From positions 1 to 22,096 of the forward strand of contig JBOIEQ010000065.1 of the NCBI GenBank assembly GCA_050741255.1: a stretch of DNA of 22,096 bases. Direction: 5' to 3'. A model generated the notes under the pieces. The model searched no databases. It was given only the letters and a program-made list of their open reading frames with translations, and had not been told where the DNA came from. Positions 1-7,481 of the stretch are shown here, one piece after another (the first letter of the stretch is position 1; every line of letters begins with the position of its first letter). Source of the stretch: CAZXNF01 sp050741255 (GTDB lineage: Bacteria > Pseudomonadota > Gammaproteobacteria > Burkholderiales > SG8-41). Made by a program: the position numbers and the translations under genes.

Positions 1-1850
1 GCATCAGCAAGGTGCCGCAGGCCTCCTCCGGCAAAACCGACCCGGAAGCCGAGTCCGAGCAGGAAGCGACTCCTGGCGGGGCGCTGGAGAACTACACCCT
101 CAACCTCAATCAGCTCGCCACCCAGGGCAAGATCGACCCGCTGATCGGGCGCGAGCGCGAGCTCGAGCGCGTGGTGCAGACGCTGTGCCGCCGGCGCAAG
201 AACAATCCGCTGCTGGTGGGCGAAGCCGGCGTCGGCAAGACCGCAATCGCCGAGGGGCTCGCCCGTCGCATCATCGAAGGCGATGTCCCGGACATCCTCG
301 CCAAGTGCCAGGTCTATTCGCTCGACATGGGCGCGTTGCTGGCCGGCACCAAGTATCGCGGCGATTTCGAGCAGCGGCTGAAGGCGGTGCTGAAGCAGCT
401 GGTCGACAACCCGAACGCGATCCTGTTCATCGACGAGATCCACACGCTGATCGGCGCCGGGGCGGCATCCGGCGGCACGCTCGATGCTTCCAATCTGCTG
501 AAGCCGGCGCTGTCGACGGGCGCGCTGAAGTGCATCGGGGCGACCACCTACCAGGAATACCGCGGCATCTTCGAGAAGGACCACGCGCTGTCGCGGCGCT
601 TCCAGAAGATCGATGTCAACGAGCCCTCGGTCGAGGAAACGGTGGCCATCCTGCGCGGATTGAAGACGCGCTTCGAGGCGCATCACGGCATCAAGTACGC
701 GGCCTCCGCGCTATCCGCCGCAGCCGAACTCGCGGCGCGCTACATCAACGACCGCCACATGCCCGACAAGGCGATCGACGTGATCGACGAGGCGGGCGCG
801 GCCCAGCGCATCCTGCCGAAGTCCAAACAGAAGAAAGTCATCACCAAGACCGAGATCGAGGAAATCGTCGCCAAGATCGCGCGAGTGCCGGCGCAAAGCG
901 TGTCTTCCGACGACCGCTCCGCCCTGAAGAACCTCGACCGCAACCTGAAGGCGGTGGTGTTCGGGCAGGACAAGTCGATCGATGCGCTCGCCGCGGCCAT
1001 CAAGATGGCCAGGAGCGGCCTCGGCAACCCGGCCAAGCCGATCGGCAACTTCCTGTTCAGCGGGCCCACCGGTGTCGGCAAGACCGAGGTGGCGCGTCAG
1101 CTGGCCTACGTCATGGGCGTGGAGTTGATCCGCTTCGACATGTCGGAATACATGGAGCGGCATGCCGTGTCGCGGCTGATCGGCGCGCCGCCCGGCTACG
1201 TCGGTTTCGATCAGGGCGGCCTGCTGACCGAGGCGGTTACCAAGCACCCGTACTCGGTGATCCTGCTCGACGAGATCGAGAAGGCGCACCCGGACGTCTA
1301 CAACATCCTGCTGCAGGTGATGGACCACGGCACGCTGACCGACAACAACGGACGCAAGGCCGATTTCCGCAACGTGGTGATCATCATGACCACCAACGCG
1401 GGCGCGATGGAGCTGTCGAAGAATTCGATGGGCTTCACGCAGGGCAAGCAGACGGGCGACGAGATGGCGGAAATCAAGCGCCAGTTCACGCCGGAATTCC
1501 GCAACCGGCTGGACGCGATCATCTCGTTCGCCGCGCTCGATCCGCAGATCATCCTGCGCGTGGTCGACAAGTTCCTCATGCAGCTCGAGGAGCAGTTGGC
1601 CGAGAAGAAGGTCGAGATCACCTTCACGCAGCGGCTCAAGGACTATCTGGCGAAGAAGGGTTTCGACCCGCTGATGGGCGCGCGGCCGATGGCGCGCCTG
1701 ATCCAGGACACCGTGCGGAAAGCATTGGCCGATGAACTGTTGTTCGGCCGGCTGGCGAATGGCGGCAAGGTCACCGTCGATCTCGAGGGCGAGGACAAGG
1801 TTCAGCTCGTGTTCGCGGACGAGGTGACGCCGGAGGCCAGCGTTACCTGA
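1..1850 (+). CDS. clpA: ClpA, ATP-binding subunit of the ClpAP protease (5' end outside window)
   Basis: ClpA is the AAA+ unfoldase that feeds substrates, including ClpS-delivered N-degron proteins, into the ClpP peptidase in the cytoplasm. The reading frame is open from base 3 and continues off the left edge, so the N-terminal ClpS-binding domain is missing here; the GTG at 12 is internal. Counting from that GTG, the first ATPase module has Walker A GEAGVGKT at 70-77 and a Walker B ending IDEIHT near 143. The second module has GPTGVGKT near 350 and LLDEIEKAH near 418. A middle-to-C-terminal SMGF segment near 473 sits where ClpA carries its ClpP-docking IGL/F loop, which separates it from ClpB. 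The C-terminal MGARPMARLIQD stretch is typical of ClpA. clpS and the 5' end of clpA presumably lie upstream. A strong terminator follows the stop codon. Confidence 0.97.
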   Translation, partial: ISKVPQASSGKTDPEAESEQEATPGGALENYTLNLNQLATQGKIDPLIGRERELERVVQTLCRRRKNNPLLVGEAGVGKTAIAEGLARRIIEGDVPDILAKCQVYSLDMGALLAGTKYRGDFEQRLKAVLKQLVDNPNAILFIDEIHTLIGAGAASGGTLDASNLLKPALSTGALKCIGATTYQEYRGIFEKDHALSRRFQKIDVNEPSVEETVAILRGLKTRFEAHHGIKYAASALSAAAELAARYINDRHMPDKAIDVIDEAGAAQRILPKSKQKKVITKTEIEEIVAKIARVPAQSVSSDDRSALKNLDRNLKAVVFGQDKSIDALAAAIKMARSGLGNPAKPIGNFLFSGPTGVGKTEVARQLAYVMGVELIRFDMSEYMERHAVSRLIGAPPGYVGFDQGGLLTEAVTKHPYSVILLDEIEKAHPDVYNILLQVMDHGTLTDNNGRKADFRNVVIIMTTNAGAMELSKNSMGFTQGKQTGDEMAEIKRQFTPEFRNRLDAIISFAALDPQIILRVVDKFLMQLEEQLAEKKVEITFTQRLKDYLAKKGFDPLMGARPMARLIQDTVRKALADELLFGRLANGGKVTVDLEGEDKVQLVFADEVTPEASVT

Positions 1851-1870
1851 CAGGCAGCGTGACCCGTTCC

Positions 1871-1910
1871 AGGCCCCCGGCGACGGCGTCCCCCGGGGGC
1901 CTTGTTTTGT
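1871..1910 (+). terminator. Rho-independent terminator after clpA
   Basis: A perfect 10-bp stem, AGGCCCCCGG at 1871-1880 pairing with CCGGGGGCCT at 1893-1902, closes a 12-base loop and is followed by TGTTTTGT. It begins 20 bases after the clpA stop and separates clpA from the sulfide dehydrogenase genes. Confidence 0.88.
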
Positions 1911-1935
1911 TCGCTCTGCGCGCACCGCATAAGCT

Positions 1936-1941
1936 TAGAAT
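1936..1941 (+). promoter_or_regulatory. Possible -10 element for fccAB
   Basis: TAGAAT matches the sigma-70 -10 consensus at five of six positions and lies about 90 bases upstream of the fccA start, in the only intergenic space between clpA and fccA. No good -35 hexamer is seen at 16-18 bases upstream (the region is GCTCTG), so either an activator is needed or the call is wrong. Confidence 0.35.
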
Positions 1942-2033
1942 CCGGAATTCGAAACGGGCCGCCAGAGCCCGCTAGCATCGCGGGGTCATCTTCCAACCCG
2001 GTCCCACCCGCCCGGTTCATAAAGGAGGCAGTG

Positions 2034-2393
2034 ATGAATCAGTATTGGATGCGGCCCGCGTTGCTCGCGGTTGCCGCCATCGTTGCCGGCGTCGGCGCCG
2101 GCAATGCGCAGGCACAGAATCCCCAATCCCAAACCGCGCGCGGCCTCGCCGCGACCTGTTTCACCTGTCACGGCACCGACGGCCGCAGCGTCGGCGGCGT
2201 GCCGCCCGCCCTCGCGGGCCAGAACAAGGACTACCTGGTGCAGCAGATGAAGGAGTTCCGGGACGGCAAGCGCCCGGCCACCATCATGCACCAGCTTTCC
2301 AGGGGCTACACCGACGCGCAGATCGAGCAGATCGCCGCGTATTTCGCCAACGTCAAACCGGGGCCGGCGGTTGCCGCGCCCGCGGGCCGGTAG
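2034..2393 (+). CDS. fccA: Monoheme cytochrome c, FccA-like subunit of flavocytochrome c sulfide dehydrogenase
   Basis: This is probably the periplasmic cytochrome subunit that takes electrons from the FccB flavin and passes them to the respiratory chain. The ATG at 2034 is chosen because AAAGGAGG lies 6-13 bases upstream and because a signal peptide starts there: a short basic N-terminus, a hydrophobic core at about 8-24, and AQA before Gln28. The 119-residue preprotein has one heme site, CFTCH at residues 42-46, and a Met85 (ATIMHQ) that could be the sixth ligand. It therefore resembles the small monoheme FccA type rather than the diheme 21-kDa subunit of Allochromatium. The fccB start follows 10 bases after the stop, so the two are almost certainly cotranscribed. 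A generic class I cytochrome c is the alternative, but the neighbour makes FccA likely. Confidence 0.85.
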   Translation: MNQYWMRPALLAVAAIVAGVGAGNAQAQNPQSQTARGLAATCFTCHGTDGRSVGGVPPALAGQNKDYLVQQMKEFRDGKRPATIMHQLSRGYTDAQIEQIAAYFANVKPGPAVAAPAGR

Positions 2394-2403
2394 GGAGGCT
2401 GCG

Positions 2404-3672
2404 ATGACTTACTCACGACGCGAGTTCATGCAATGGGCGTCCGCCACGGGCGCACTGGCCACGCTCGGCGCCTGCGCCGGCACCGGCGGCGGCGGGCCGA
2501 AGGTGGTGGTGGTCGGCGGCGGCTACGGCGGCGCGACGGCAGCCAAATACGTCAAAATGCTGGCGCCCGATTTCGACGTGACGGTGGTCGAACGCGAGGC
2601 GAACTTCATTTCCTGCCCGCTGAGCAACCTGGTCCTCGGCGGCAACGCCGAACTGAAGGACCTGACCTTCAGCCACGACGGCCTGAAGCAGCGCGGCATC
2701 AACGTCGTGCGCGACAGCGCGACGGGCATCGACGCGGGCAAGCGCGAAGTGCGCCTCGCCTCGGGTGCGACGCTGGCCTACGACCGGCTGATCCTCTCGC
2801 CCGGCGTCGATTTCACCTACGACACGCTGCCGGGCCTCAACAACGCCGCGGCGCAGGAGCGCGTGCTGCATGCCTGGAAGGCCGGCCCGCAGACGCTGGC
2901 GCTGCGCCGCCAGCTGGAAGCGATGCCCGACGGCGGTGTCTACGTGCTCACCATCCCGACCGCGCCCTACCGCTGTCCGCCGGGGCCCTACGAGCGCGTG
3001 TGCCAGGTAGCGGACTACTTCAAGCGTGCGAAGCCAAAATCCAAGATCATCGTGCTCGATGCGAATGCCGATATCGTGTCAAAAGCAGGCTTGTTCCGTG
3101 CGGCATGGAACGGCCAGTACAAAGGAATGATCGAGTATCGGGGGGGCAACGAACTGCAGGATGTGGATGCCAAAACGAACACGGCGATCCTGATCGGCGA
3201 CAAGCTGCAGGCCGCGGTGCTGAACGTGGTGCCGCCGCAACGGGCCGGCGCGATCGCCGGCAGCGCGGGCGTCATCACCGCCAACAACCGCTGGTGCGAG
3301 ATCGACTGGCGGACCTACGAGTCCATCAAGGTGCCGGGCATCCACATCCTCGGCGACGCGACGCTGTCGGCGCCACTGATGCCGAAGTCCGCGACGATGG
3401 CCAACCAGCACGGCCGCGTGTGCGCGGCGGCGGTCGTCGCGCTGCTCCGCGGCCAGCCCGCCGACGCGGCGCCGGTGATCCTCAACACCTGCTACAGCTT
3501 CATCGACGGCAAGAACGTGGTGCACGTGGCGTCGGTGCATGCCTACGAGACCGGCCCGAAGACGATGGTGGTGGTGAAGGGTTCGGGCGGGGTGTCGGAC
3601 AAGCCGAGCGAACTCGAAGGCACCTACGCCTGGGGCTGGGCACGCAACATCTGGGGCGACGCGCTGGCCTGA
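2404..3672 (+). CDS. fccB: Flavocytochrome c sulfide dehydrogenase, FAD subunit (Tat substrate)
   Basis: This subunit oxidises sulfide to sulfur or polysulfide in the periplasm and gives electrons to the cytochrome encoded just upstream. It has 422 residues, usual for the family. The N-terminus carries a twin-arginine motif (SRREFM, 4-9), a hydrophobic stretch, and LGAC ending at Cys24. An FAD-binding VVVGGGYGGATAAKY follows at 35-49. Cys71 (FISCPLSN) aligns with the cysteine that holds FAD covalently in Allochromatium FccB. Cys191 (YRCPPGPYER) and Cys363 (NTCYSFI) align with its redox disulfide, and the spacings agree with that protein to within a few residues. GDAT near 318 and the MPKSATMANQ segment are also family hallmarks. 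The ATG at 2404 has AGGGAGG upstream, overlapping the fccA stop. A terminator follows. Confidence 0.95.
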   Translation: MTYSRREFMQWASATGALATLGACAGTGGGGPKVVVVGGGYGGATAAKYVKMLAPDFDVTVVEREANFISCPLSNLVLGGNAELKDLTFSHDGLKQRGINVVRDSATGIDAGKREVRLASGATLAYDRLILSPGVDFTYDTLPGLNNAAAQERVLHAWKAGPQTLALRRQLEAMPDGGVYVLTIPTAPYRCPPGPYERVCQVADYFKRAKPKSKIIVLDANADIVSKAGLFRAAWNGQYKGMIEYRGGNELQDVDAKTNTAILIGDKLQAAVLNVVPPQRAGAIAGSAGVITANNRWCEIDWRTYESIKVPGIHILGDATLSAPLMPKSATMANQHGRVCAAAVVALLRGQPADAAPVILNTCYSFIDGKNVVHVASVHAYETGPKTMVVVKGSGGVSDKPSELEGTYAWGWARNIWGDALA

Positions 3673-3698
3673 ACGGCCGGCCGGTGCTGTCCGTGAAC

Positions 3699-3723
3699 CG
3701 GGGCGCCGCGGCGCCCCGTTTTC
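3699..3723 (+). terminator. Rho-independent terminator of fccAB
   Basis: A 20-base perfect palindrome at 3699-3718 (CGGGGCGC, CGCG, GCGCCCCG) is followed by TTTT at 3719-3722. It lies 26 bases after the fccB stop. The T run exists only in the fccAB direction; it touches the stop codon of the convergent DUF2784 gene, and there is no T run on that strand. Confidence 0.8.
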
Positions 3724-4096
3724 ATGTCGGTTGCCGTGCGCGCGCCCGCGGCGGGACCCAGCGCCAGGCGGCCGCCGTCAGGGCCGCCCACGCGCAGTAG
3801 AGCGCGATGAAAACCCACCCCGGCAGGTCCCAGAACAGCAGGCGCGCGACCCAGTCCGCGACGAAGCCCTGCGGGCGGGCGCCGCCGCGCAGTGCGTCCT
3901 CCCACAAGGTCAGCGGGCAGGTGATCCCGGCCAGCGCCTGCAGCGCGACGAACACGATGGCGGCGAGGTGGGCCAGGCGGAAGCGGCGGTTGCGCACCCA
4001 GTTCCATCCCAGGGCCGCGCCGAGGCCTGTCGCGAGGAGGCCGCCGGCCACAAAGGCGACGAACCCGGCATGGAGCAGCAGAATCACATCTGCCAT
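3722..4096 (-). CDS. DUF2784 family small membrane protein
   Basis: A 124-residue integral membrane protein of unknown function. It matches DUF2784 by the pattern near the N-terminus (LLLHAGFVAFVAGGLL), by RNRRFRLAHLAAIVFVALQ, and by the conserved GITCPLTLWEDALR segment. Hydrophobic spans lie at about 4-30, 42-60 and 90-112, so three or four transmembrane helices are likely. It is convergent with fccB, and its stop codon abuts the fcc terminator. It lies on the same strand as the YcaO-TfuA operon, 72 bases downstream of the repeat-tailed gene, so it could be the last gene of that transcript, but nothing in the sequence ties it functionally to the system. The ribosome-binding site is weak (GGGGAT). 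Confidence 0.8.
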   Translation of the reverse strand: MADVILLLHAGFVAFVAGGLLATGLGAALGWNWVRNRRFRLAHLAAIVFVALQALAGITCPLTLWEDALRGGARPQGFVADWVARLLFWDLPGWVFIALYCAWAALTAAAWRWVPPRARARQPT

Positions 4097-4168
4097 GGGT
4101 ATCCCCGGCGGGCGGGGCGCGCCAGCGCTACGTCAGCGCGCGGCGTGGCGCCGAAACAATCCGCGGGG

Positions 4169-4852
4169 CTAGCGGTTCTGGTGCGGGCCGAGCATGTCGC
4201 CGCGGAACGACATGTCGCCGCGCGAAGACATGTCACCCCGCGAGGTCATGTCGCCGCGTGCACCGCCGCCCGCGCGGGCGATCATGGAGTTGAGCAGCAA
4301 CTCCTGGTAATTGCCGGTCTCGACGTCCATGCATATGGTGAGGTCCTTCTTGTCCACGGCCCACACGAGTATGTCGTCGGAGAAGGTCCAGTCGCGGGCG
4401 CTGAGGCCGACGTGCTTGGTGTTGAAGGCCGGATGGCCATTGGCGCCCACGGTCTGCGCTTTCTGGCCGTTGTTCGACACCAGGAACAGCAGCGGGCGCG
4501 GCAGCGTGTAGTAATGGCCTTCGTAGGAAAAACTGTAGATGCGCGCGAAAATCGGCGGCACCGGAGGCGTGCCGGCAACGGGTTGTCCCTGCGCGTCGCG
4601 CGCAGCGCTCTGCTTGCGCAAGGTGCGCTCGATCCGCTTGGGCGGCATCGGGATCTCGCCGCCCGCGGCGGGCGCGTCGTATTTCGTGAACTCGTTGGCG
4701 TGAGTGGCATCGGCGCCGGCGTCCGTAACGTTGCCCACGCCCGACATCGATTCGCGGTTGTAGATGAGCGCGGTAAACGGCTTGCCGAACAGCCAGATTC
4801 GCGTGGGTTCGAAAAAAGTTTCGAAGCCTGGGTCGAAATGAGGAAACGGCAT
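4169..4852 (-). CDS. Unknown protein with C-terminal RGDM repeats; candidate substrate of the YcaO-TfuA system
   Basis: I do not recognise this 227-residue protein. The ATG at 4852 is supported by AGGAG about 7 bases upstream. Residues 1-190 look like a soluble folded domain rich in aromatics (FARIYSFSYEGHYY near 102-115, WTFSDDILVWAVDKKD near 155-170). There is no signal peptide or transmembrane span. After IARAGGGA (191-198) the chain turns into four hexapeptide repeats, each beginning RGDM (at 199, 205, 211 and 217), and ends LGPHQNR. It is the last gene of the cyclase-YcaO-TfuA-peptidase run, 93 bases after the peptidase stop. A Gly-rich joint followed by a repeated hydrophilic tail is reminiscent of leader-plus-multiple-core precursors, so it could be the modified substrate. 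Against this are its large size and the folded look of its N-terminal part. It could equally be an unrelated protein with a low-complexity tail. Confidence 0.8.
   Translation of the reverse strand: MPFPHFDPGFETFFEPTRIWLFGKPFTALIYNRESMSGVGNVTDAGADATHANEFTKYDAPAAGGEIPMPPKRIERTLRKQSAARDAQGQPVAGTPPVPPIFARIYSFSYEGHYYTLPRPLLFLVSNNGQKAQTVGANGHPAFNTKHVGLSARDWTFSDDILVWAVDKKDLTICMDVETGNYQELLLNSMIARAGGGARGDMTSRGDMSSRGDMSFRGDMLGPHQNR
4193..4264 (-). repeat. Four tandem 18-bp repeats encoding the RGDM tail
   Basis: On the plus strand CATGTC starts at 4193, 4211, 4229 and 4247, exactly 18 bases apart. The units share CATGTC(G/A)CC(G/C)CG and differ in their last bases. The period is a multiple of three, so the array keeps frame and gives a hexapeptide repeat at the C-terminus of the gene it lies in. 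Confidence 0.9.
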
Positions 4853-4945
4853 GGCTCGCTCCTGAGTGCAAATTCAGTCACAAATGCTACCTAGGTCCCC
4901 TGACGGTGTCCACAGCGGCCTATGCCATCCGGGTGATGGACAGCG

Positions 4946-6232
4946 TCACCCTTTCTCCGGGCGCATCGCTGCCACGCGTTCGCTGAAGGTATGCCGGCCG
5001 GTCCGGAAGGGCAGTTCGATGCCGCGCCAGCGCAGGCTCTCGAGCATGATCTCCCGGCCCGCGCCACCCGTGATCTGCTGATCCGCGGCGAGCAATGCGG
5101 CGCCTGCCTGCGCATACGTGACATCCCATGACAGCGTTCGCCAGGCGGCGGCCAGGCAGCGGCCGATGTAGTCGCGGGCGTCGAGCAGTGCATTTTTGAA
5201 ATCATCGTGGCGGCCGGCGTAGGCGTGGTCGAATTCCGCCTGGACGGTCGCTTCGTCGGCGATGCGGACATCCGGGCGCGACAGGGCGTCCAGTTCGCGG
5301 CTGATGAGCCTGTCCTGCACCAGCAGATGTTGAAACACATCCACCAGCATGTCGAAGACAGCGCCGGTCATCGGCAGGCTCATGGTGTGACGCTGCGGGT
5401 ACGAGAGTTGTGCCGGCGGCGTCCGCAGATCCGGGACATCCGCCAGCGTGAGCGTCGTGCTCGCCAGCCGGATCTGTTCGGTTTCGGACAATTCGCCGAT
5501 GCGGTTCAGTTCGTTCGGCAGGTACAGGTTGCCGCAGGTGCGCTCGAGCAGGCGGTCCACCACCGAATCGAAATCCAGCACGGCGATCATGGCAACGCAG
5601 TCGGCCGCCGATTCGTGGAACGCGAAGTATTCGGCGCCCGCGCGGCCCGGCGGTGGCGTGCCGAGCAGCGCGTAGATGAAGGCGTGTCCGAGTTCGTGGG
5701 CGAGTACATCGAAGTTGAGGCAGAACGGCTGCGGCTCGGGCGCGTCCGGGCGGGCAAACCCGGTTTCGATGAACCCGTACCCGGAATGCGCGTTGTTCCA
5801 GTTGACGAGCGGCACCAGCTCGAGCCGCGGCAGGTCGCCGGCGAAATGCCAGGGGAGCGGACCGCCGAAGTAGCGTTCCCACACGTCGAGCACGAAGCGC
5901 AGCGTCCCGTACATGTGCGCCGCCATGAATTCGCGGCTCCACGGGTCCGTCAGATGATCGAAATGTCCGTCGGGTCCCGGCTGCACCGGCGGCCGGCGGG
6001 CGCCGCGGTAGGGCGGCGCGTGCGGGAACTCGCGGTAGGGTTCCTTGCCGACCGCATCGACCACGTACATGCGATCGTCGGCAGGGCCGGGACCGATGGC
6101 GTCGGGCGGATGCGCGATCCAGACGGTCTCCGGTCCCAGGATGGATTGCAGGACCGGCGGCTGCGGGTAGAGCAGGAAGCGCGTACCCCGACCTTGGTAC
6201 TGCTGCCGTGCCAGACGTCGGGTGCCTGCCAT
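4946..6232 (-). CDS. Thermolysin-like (gluzincin) zinc metallopeptidase, cytoplasmic
   Basis: The 428-residue protein carries HELGH at 179-183 and, 24 residues later, ESAAD at 207-211. This is the gluzincin layout of M4/M36 peptidases: two His and a Glu bind zinc, Glu180 is the catalytic base, and Asp211 sits four residues after the Glu ligand as in thermolysin. His282 in RHTMS, followed by an MTGAVFDML helix, is placed like the catalytic His of M4 enzymes. No signal peptide or propeptide is visible, which is unusual because classic M4 enzymes are secreted zymogens. The start lies 4 bases after the tfuA stop, so it belongs to the same operon. In that setting it is a plausible maturation protease for the modified product; the substrate is not known. 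The family assignment rests on motifs only. Confidence 0.85.
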   Translation of the reverse strand: MAGTRRLARQQYQGRGTRFLLYPQPPVLQSILGPETVWIAHPPDAIGPGPADDRMYVVDAVGKEPYREFPHAPPYRGARRPPVQPGPDGHFDHLTDPWSREFMAAHMYGTLRFVLDVWERYFGGPLPWHFAGDLPRLELVPLVNWNNAHSGYGFIETGFARPDAPEPQPFCLNFDVLAHELGHAFIYALLGTPPPGRAGAEYFAFHESAADCVAMIAVLDFDSVVDRLLERTCGNLYLPNELNRIGELSETEQIRLASTTLTLADVPDLRTPPAQLSYPQRHTMSLPMTGAVFDMLVDVFQHLLVQDRLISRELDALSRPDVRIADEATVQAEFDHAYAGRHDDFKNALLDARDYIGRCLAAAWRTLSWDVTYAQAGAALLAADQQITGGAGREIMLESLRWRGIELPFRTGRHTFSERVAAMRPEKG

Positions 6233-6236
6233 TGTC

Positions 6237-7481
6237 TTACACGGCCTGTTCGGCGCCGGTCATCTGGCGGTAGACGAATTCGTGGAACACGGCGCCGTGG
6301 AATTGCGGGGGATCCGCATAGCCGGCCGATTGCAGCCAGCCTTCCAGATCGTCCGGCATGTCCCCCTGCAAGACTTGCGAGAAATACCAGTCCCGCAATT
6401 CCAGCAGCTTCAGGTCCGAAAATTCCGTCATCGCGGGCAGATCCCGGCGGGAGGCCAGGCGTGCCCGTTTGTCTTCGGCGCGCGCGCGCAGGCGTTCGAA
6501 TTCGCCGCTGGCGCGGATCTGCGCGAGCATCTGGCGCTCCACGACGGTCGCCGGGATGTCTTCAGCCGGACGGCGCACGGCTTCCGCTTGTGCGGCCGCG
6601 GCGAGCGGGGGCGCCTTCAGCGCCAGCAGCGACCGCAGCGCTTCGCGTCGCACGGCGTCCCACCGCGCAGCGTCAAGGCGCAATTCCTCCAGCGCCTGCG
6701 TCTCCTCCGCATCGTGCATCGTCGCCGTCCGGGCGCCGGCGAACGCGCGCGCCCACAACGTCGTGTGCTCGAAGGTAAAACCGGCCGCAAAGGGTGCGGG
6801 ATCCCGCGCAAGAAAGGTGCGCAGCGTCTCGATCATGAGGAGGGCATCCGCGCGCTTCTGCCGCACGCGGCCGGCGGGCAGCCAGTCCTGCAACGCCGCG
6901 AGTTCCGCAGCCGGCAGCGCAGCCGCGCGCGCCTGTTCCAGCAGGTGCGCATAACCGCGCTCGGGAAAATACAAGCCCTTGGCGATGACGAGCAGTCTGG
7001 CCTGCGTCGTGCCTGCGATGACGCCCGCGCGTCCGGCATCGGCCAGCGTGCAGCGGATATCCACCATGGCTTCGGAGGCCGCGAGGTAGCCGCTCTCGGC
7101 CGGGCCATGGATCACCGCGACCTCGTCGTCGTCCTCGAAGGGCGCGTCGCCGCAACCGGCCAGTACGCCGTCGCGGTAGGCCTCGAAAATGCGGCCCACG
7201 CCCCGCATGCCGAAGGGCGCGAGTTCCGCCGCCCGCAGGGCGCCCATGCTCGCCGCCCCGAACACGTGCACGCCCTGCTGCAGGGCCCAGAGGATTTCCT
7301 TGTGCCACACGGAGGGCGTCCACTGGAAATACCCATCCACGATGCCGATGGCGCGTGGCCTCAGTAGCGACACCGCGCGATGGACGTCGCCATGTTTTGC
7401 CGGCGGCAGCCACATCACCTCGAGCTTCCTCGCGTCTTCCTGCGGCGGCAGGCTGGGCCCGGCGAAGATGCAGGCGTTCAT
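6237..7481 (-). CDS. tfuA: TfuA-like protein, partner of YcaO
   Basis: TfuA-like proteins pair with YcaO cyclodehydratases in thioamide-forming systems (thioviridamide-type RiPPs, thioglycine of methyl-coenzyme M reductase) and are thought to help deliver sulfur. The TfuA core is clear at about 1-170: LPPAKHGDVHRA (25-36), IGIVDGYF and VWHKEILWAL (45-67), the highly conserved FGAASMGALRAAEL (74-87), FGMRGVGRIFEAYRDG (90-105), and DDDEVAVIHGP. A further 240 or so residues, mostly helical and rich in Ala, Glu and Arg, follow; I do not recognise this part. The start ATG at 7481 overlaps the ycaO stop (ATGA), and the peptidase gene begins 4 bases after the TAA, so translation is coupled on both sides. 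The family call is firm; thioamidation as the reaction is inferred from the pairing. Confidence 0.93.
   Translation of the reverse strand: MNACIFAGPSLPPQEDARKLEVMWLPPAKHGDVHRAVSLLRPRAIGIVDGYFQWTPSVWHKEILWALQQGVHVFGAASMGALRAAELAPFGMRGVGRIFEAYRDGVLAGCGDAPFEDDDEVAVIHGPAESGYLAASEAMVDIRCTLADAGRAGVIAGTTQARLLVIAKGLYFPERGYAHLLEQARAAALPAAELAALQDWLPAGRVRQKRADALLMIETLRTFLARDPAPFAAGFTFEHTTLWARAFAGARTATMHDAEETQALEELRLDAARWDAVRREALRSLLALKAPPLAAAAQAEAVRRPAEDIPATVVERQMLAQIRASGEFERLRARAEDKRARLASRRDLPAMTEFSDLKLLELRDWYFSQVLQGDMPDDLEGWLQSAGYADPPQFHGAVFHEFVYRQMTGAEQAV

Noticed and set aside
711..1925. 404-codon open frame antisense to clpA
   Set aside because: It runs through conserved clpA coding sequence and into the terminator, with no recognisable domain.
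4097..4168. GC-rich partial hairpin between the repeat-tailed gene and DUF2784
   Set aside because: The arms are short GCGCGC-type self-complementary runs without a T run; not convincing as a terminator.
4193..4264. RGD repeats as an integrin-binding (cell adhesion) signal
   Set aside because: The protein has no export signal and sits in an intracellular modification operon; the RGD triplet alone is weak evidence.
4853..4945. Possible short precursor-peptide gene in the gap after the peptidase
   Set aside because: Minus-strand frames there are interrupted within a few codons (ATG GCA TAG; GTG frame stopped at TAG), so no peptide gene is supported.
5207..6778. Long open frame on the plus strand opposite the peptidase and tfuA genes
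   Set aside because: It is antisense to well-supported genes, has Arg/Ala/Gly-rich composition typical of GC-rich shadow frames and shows no family motif.
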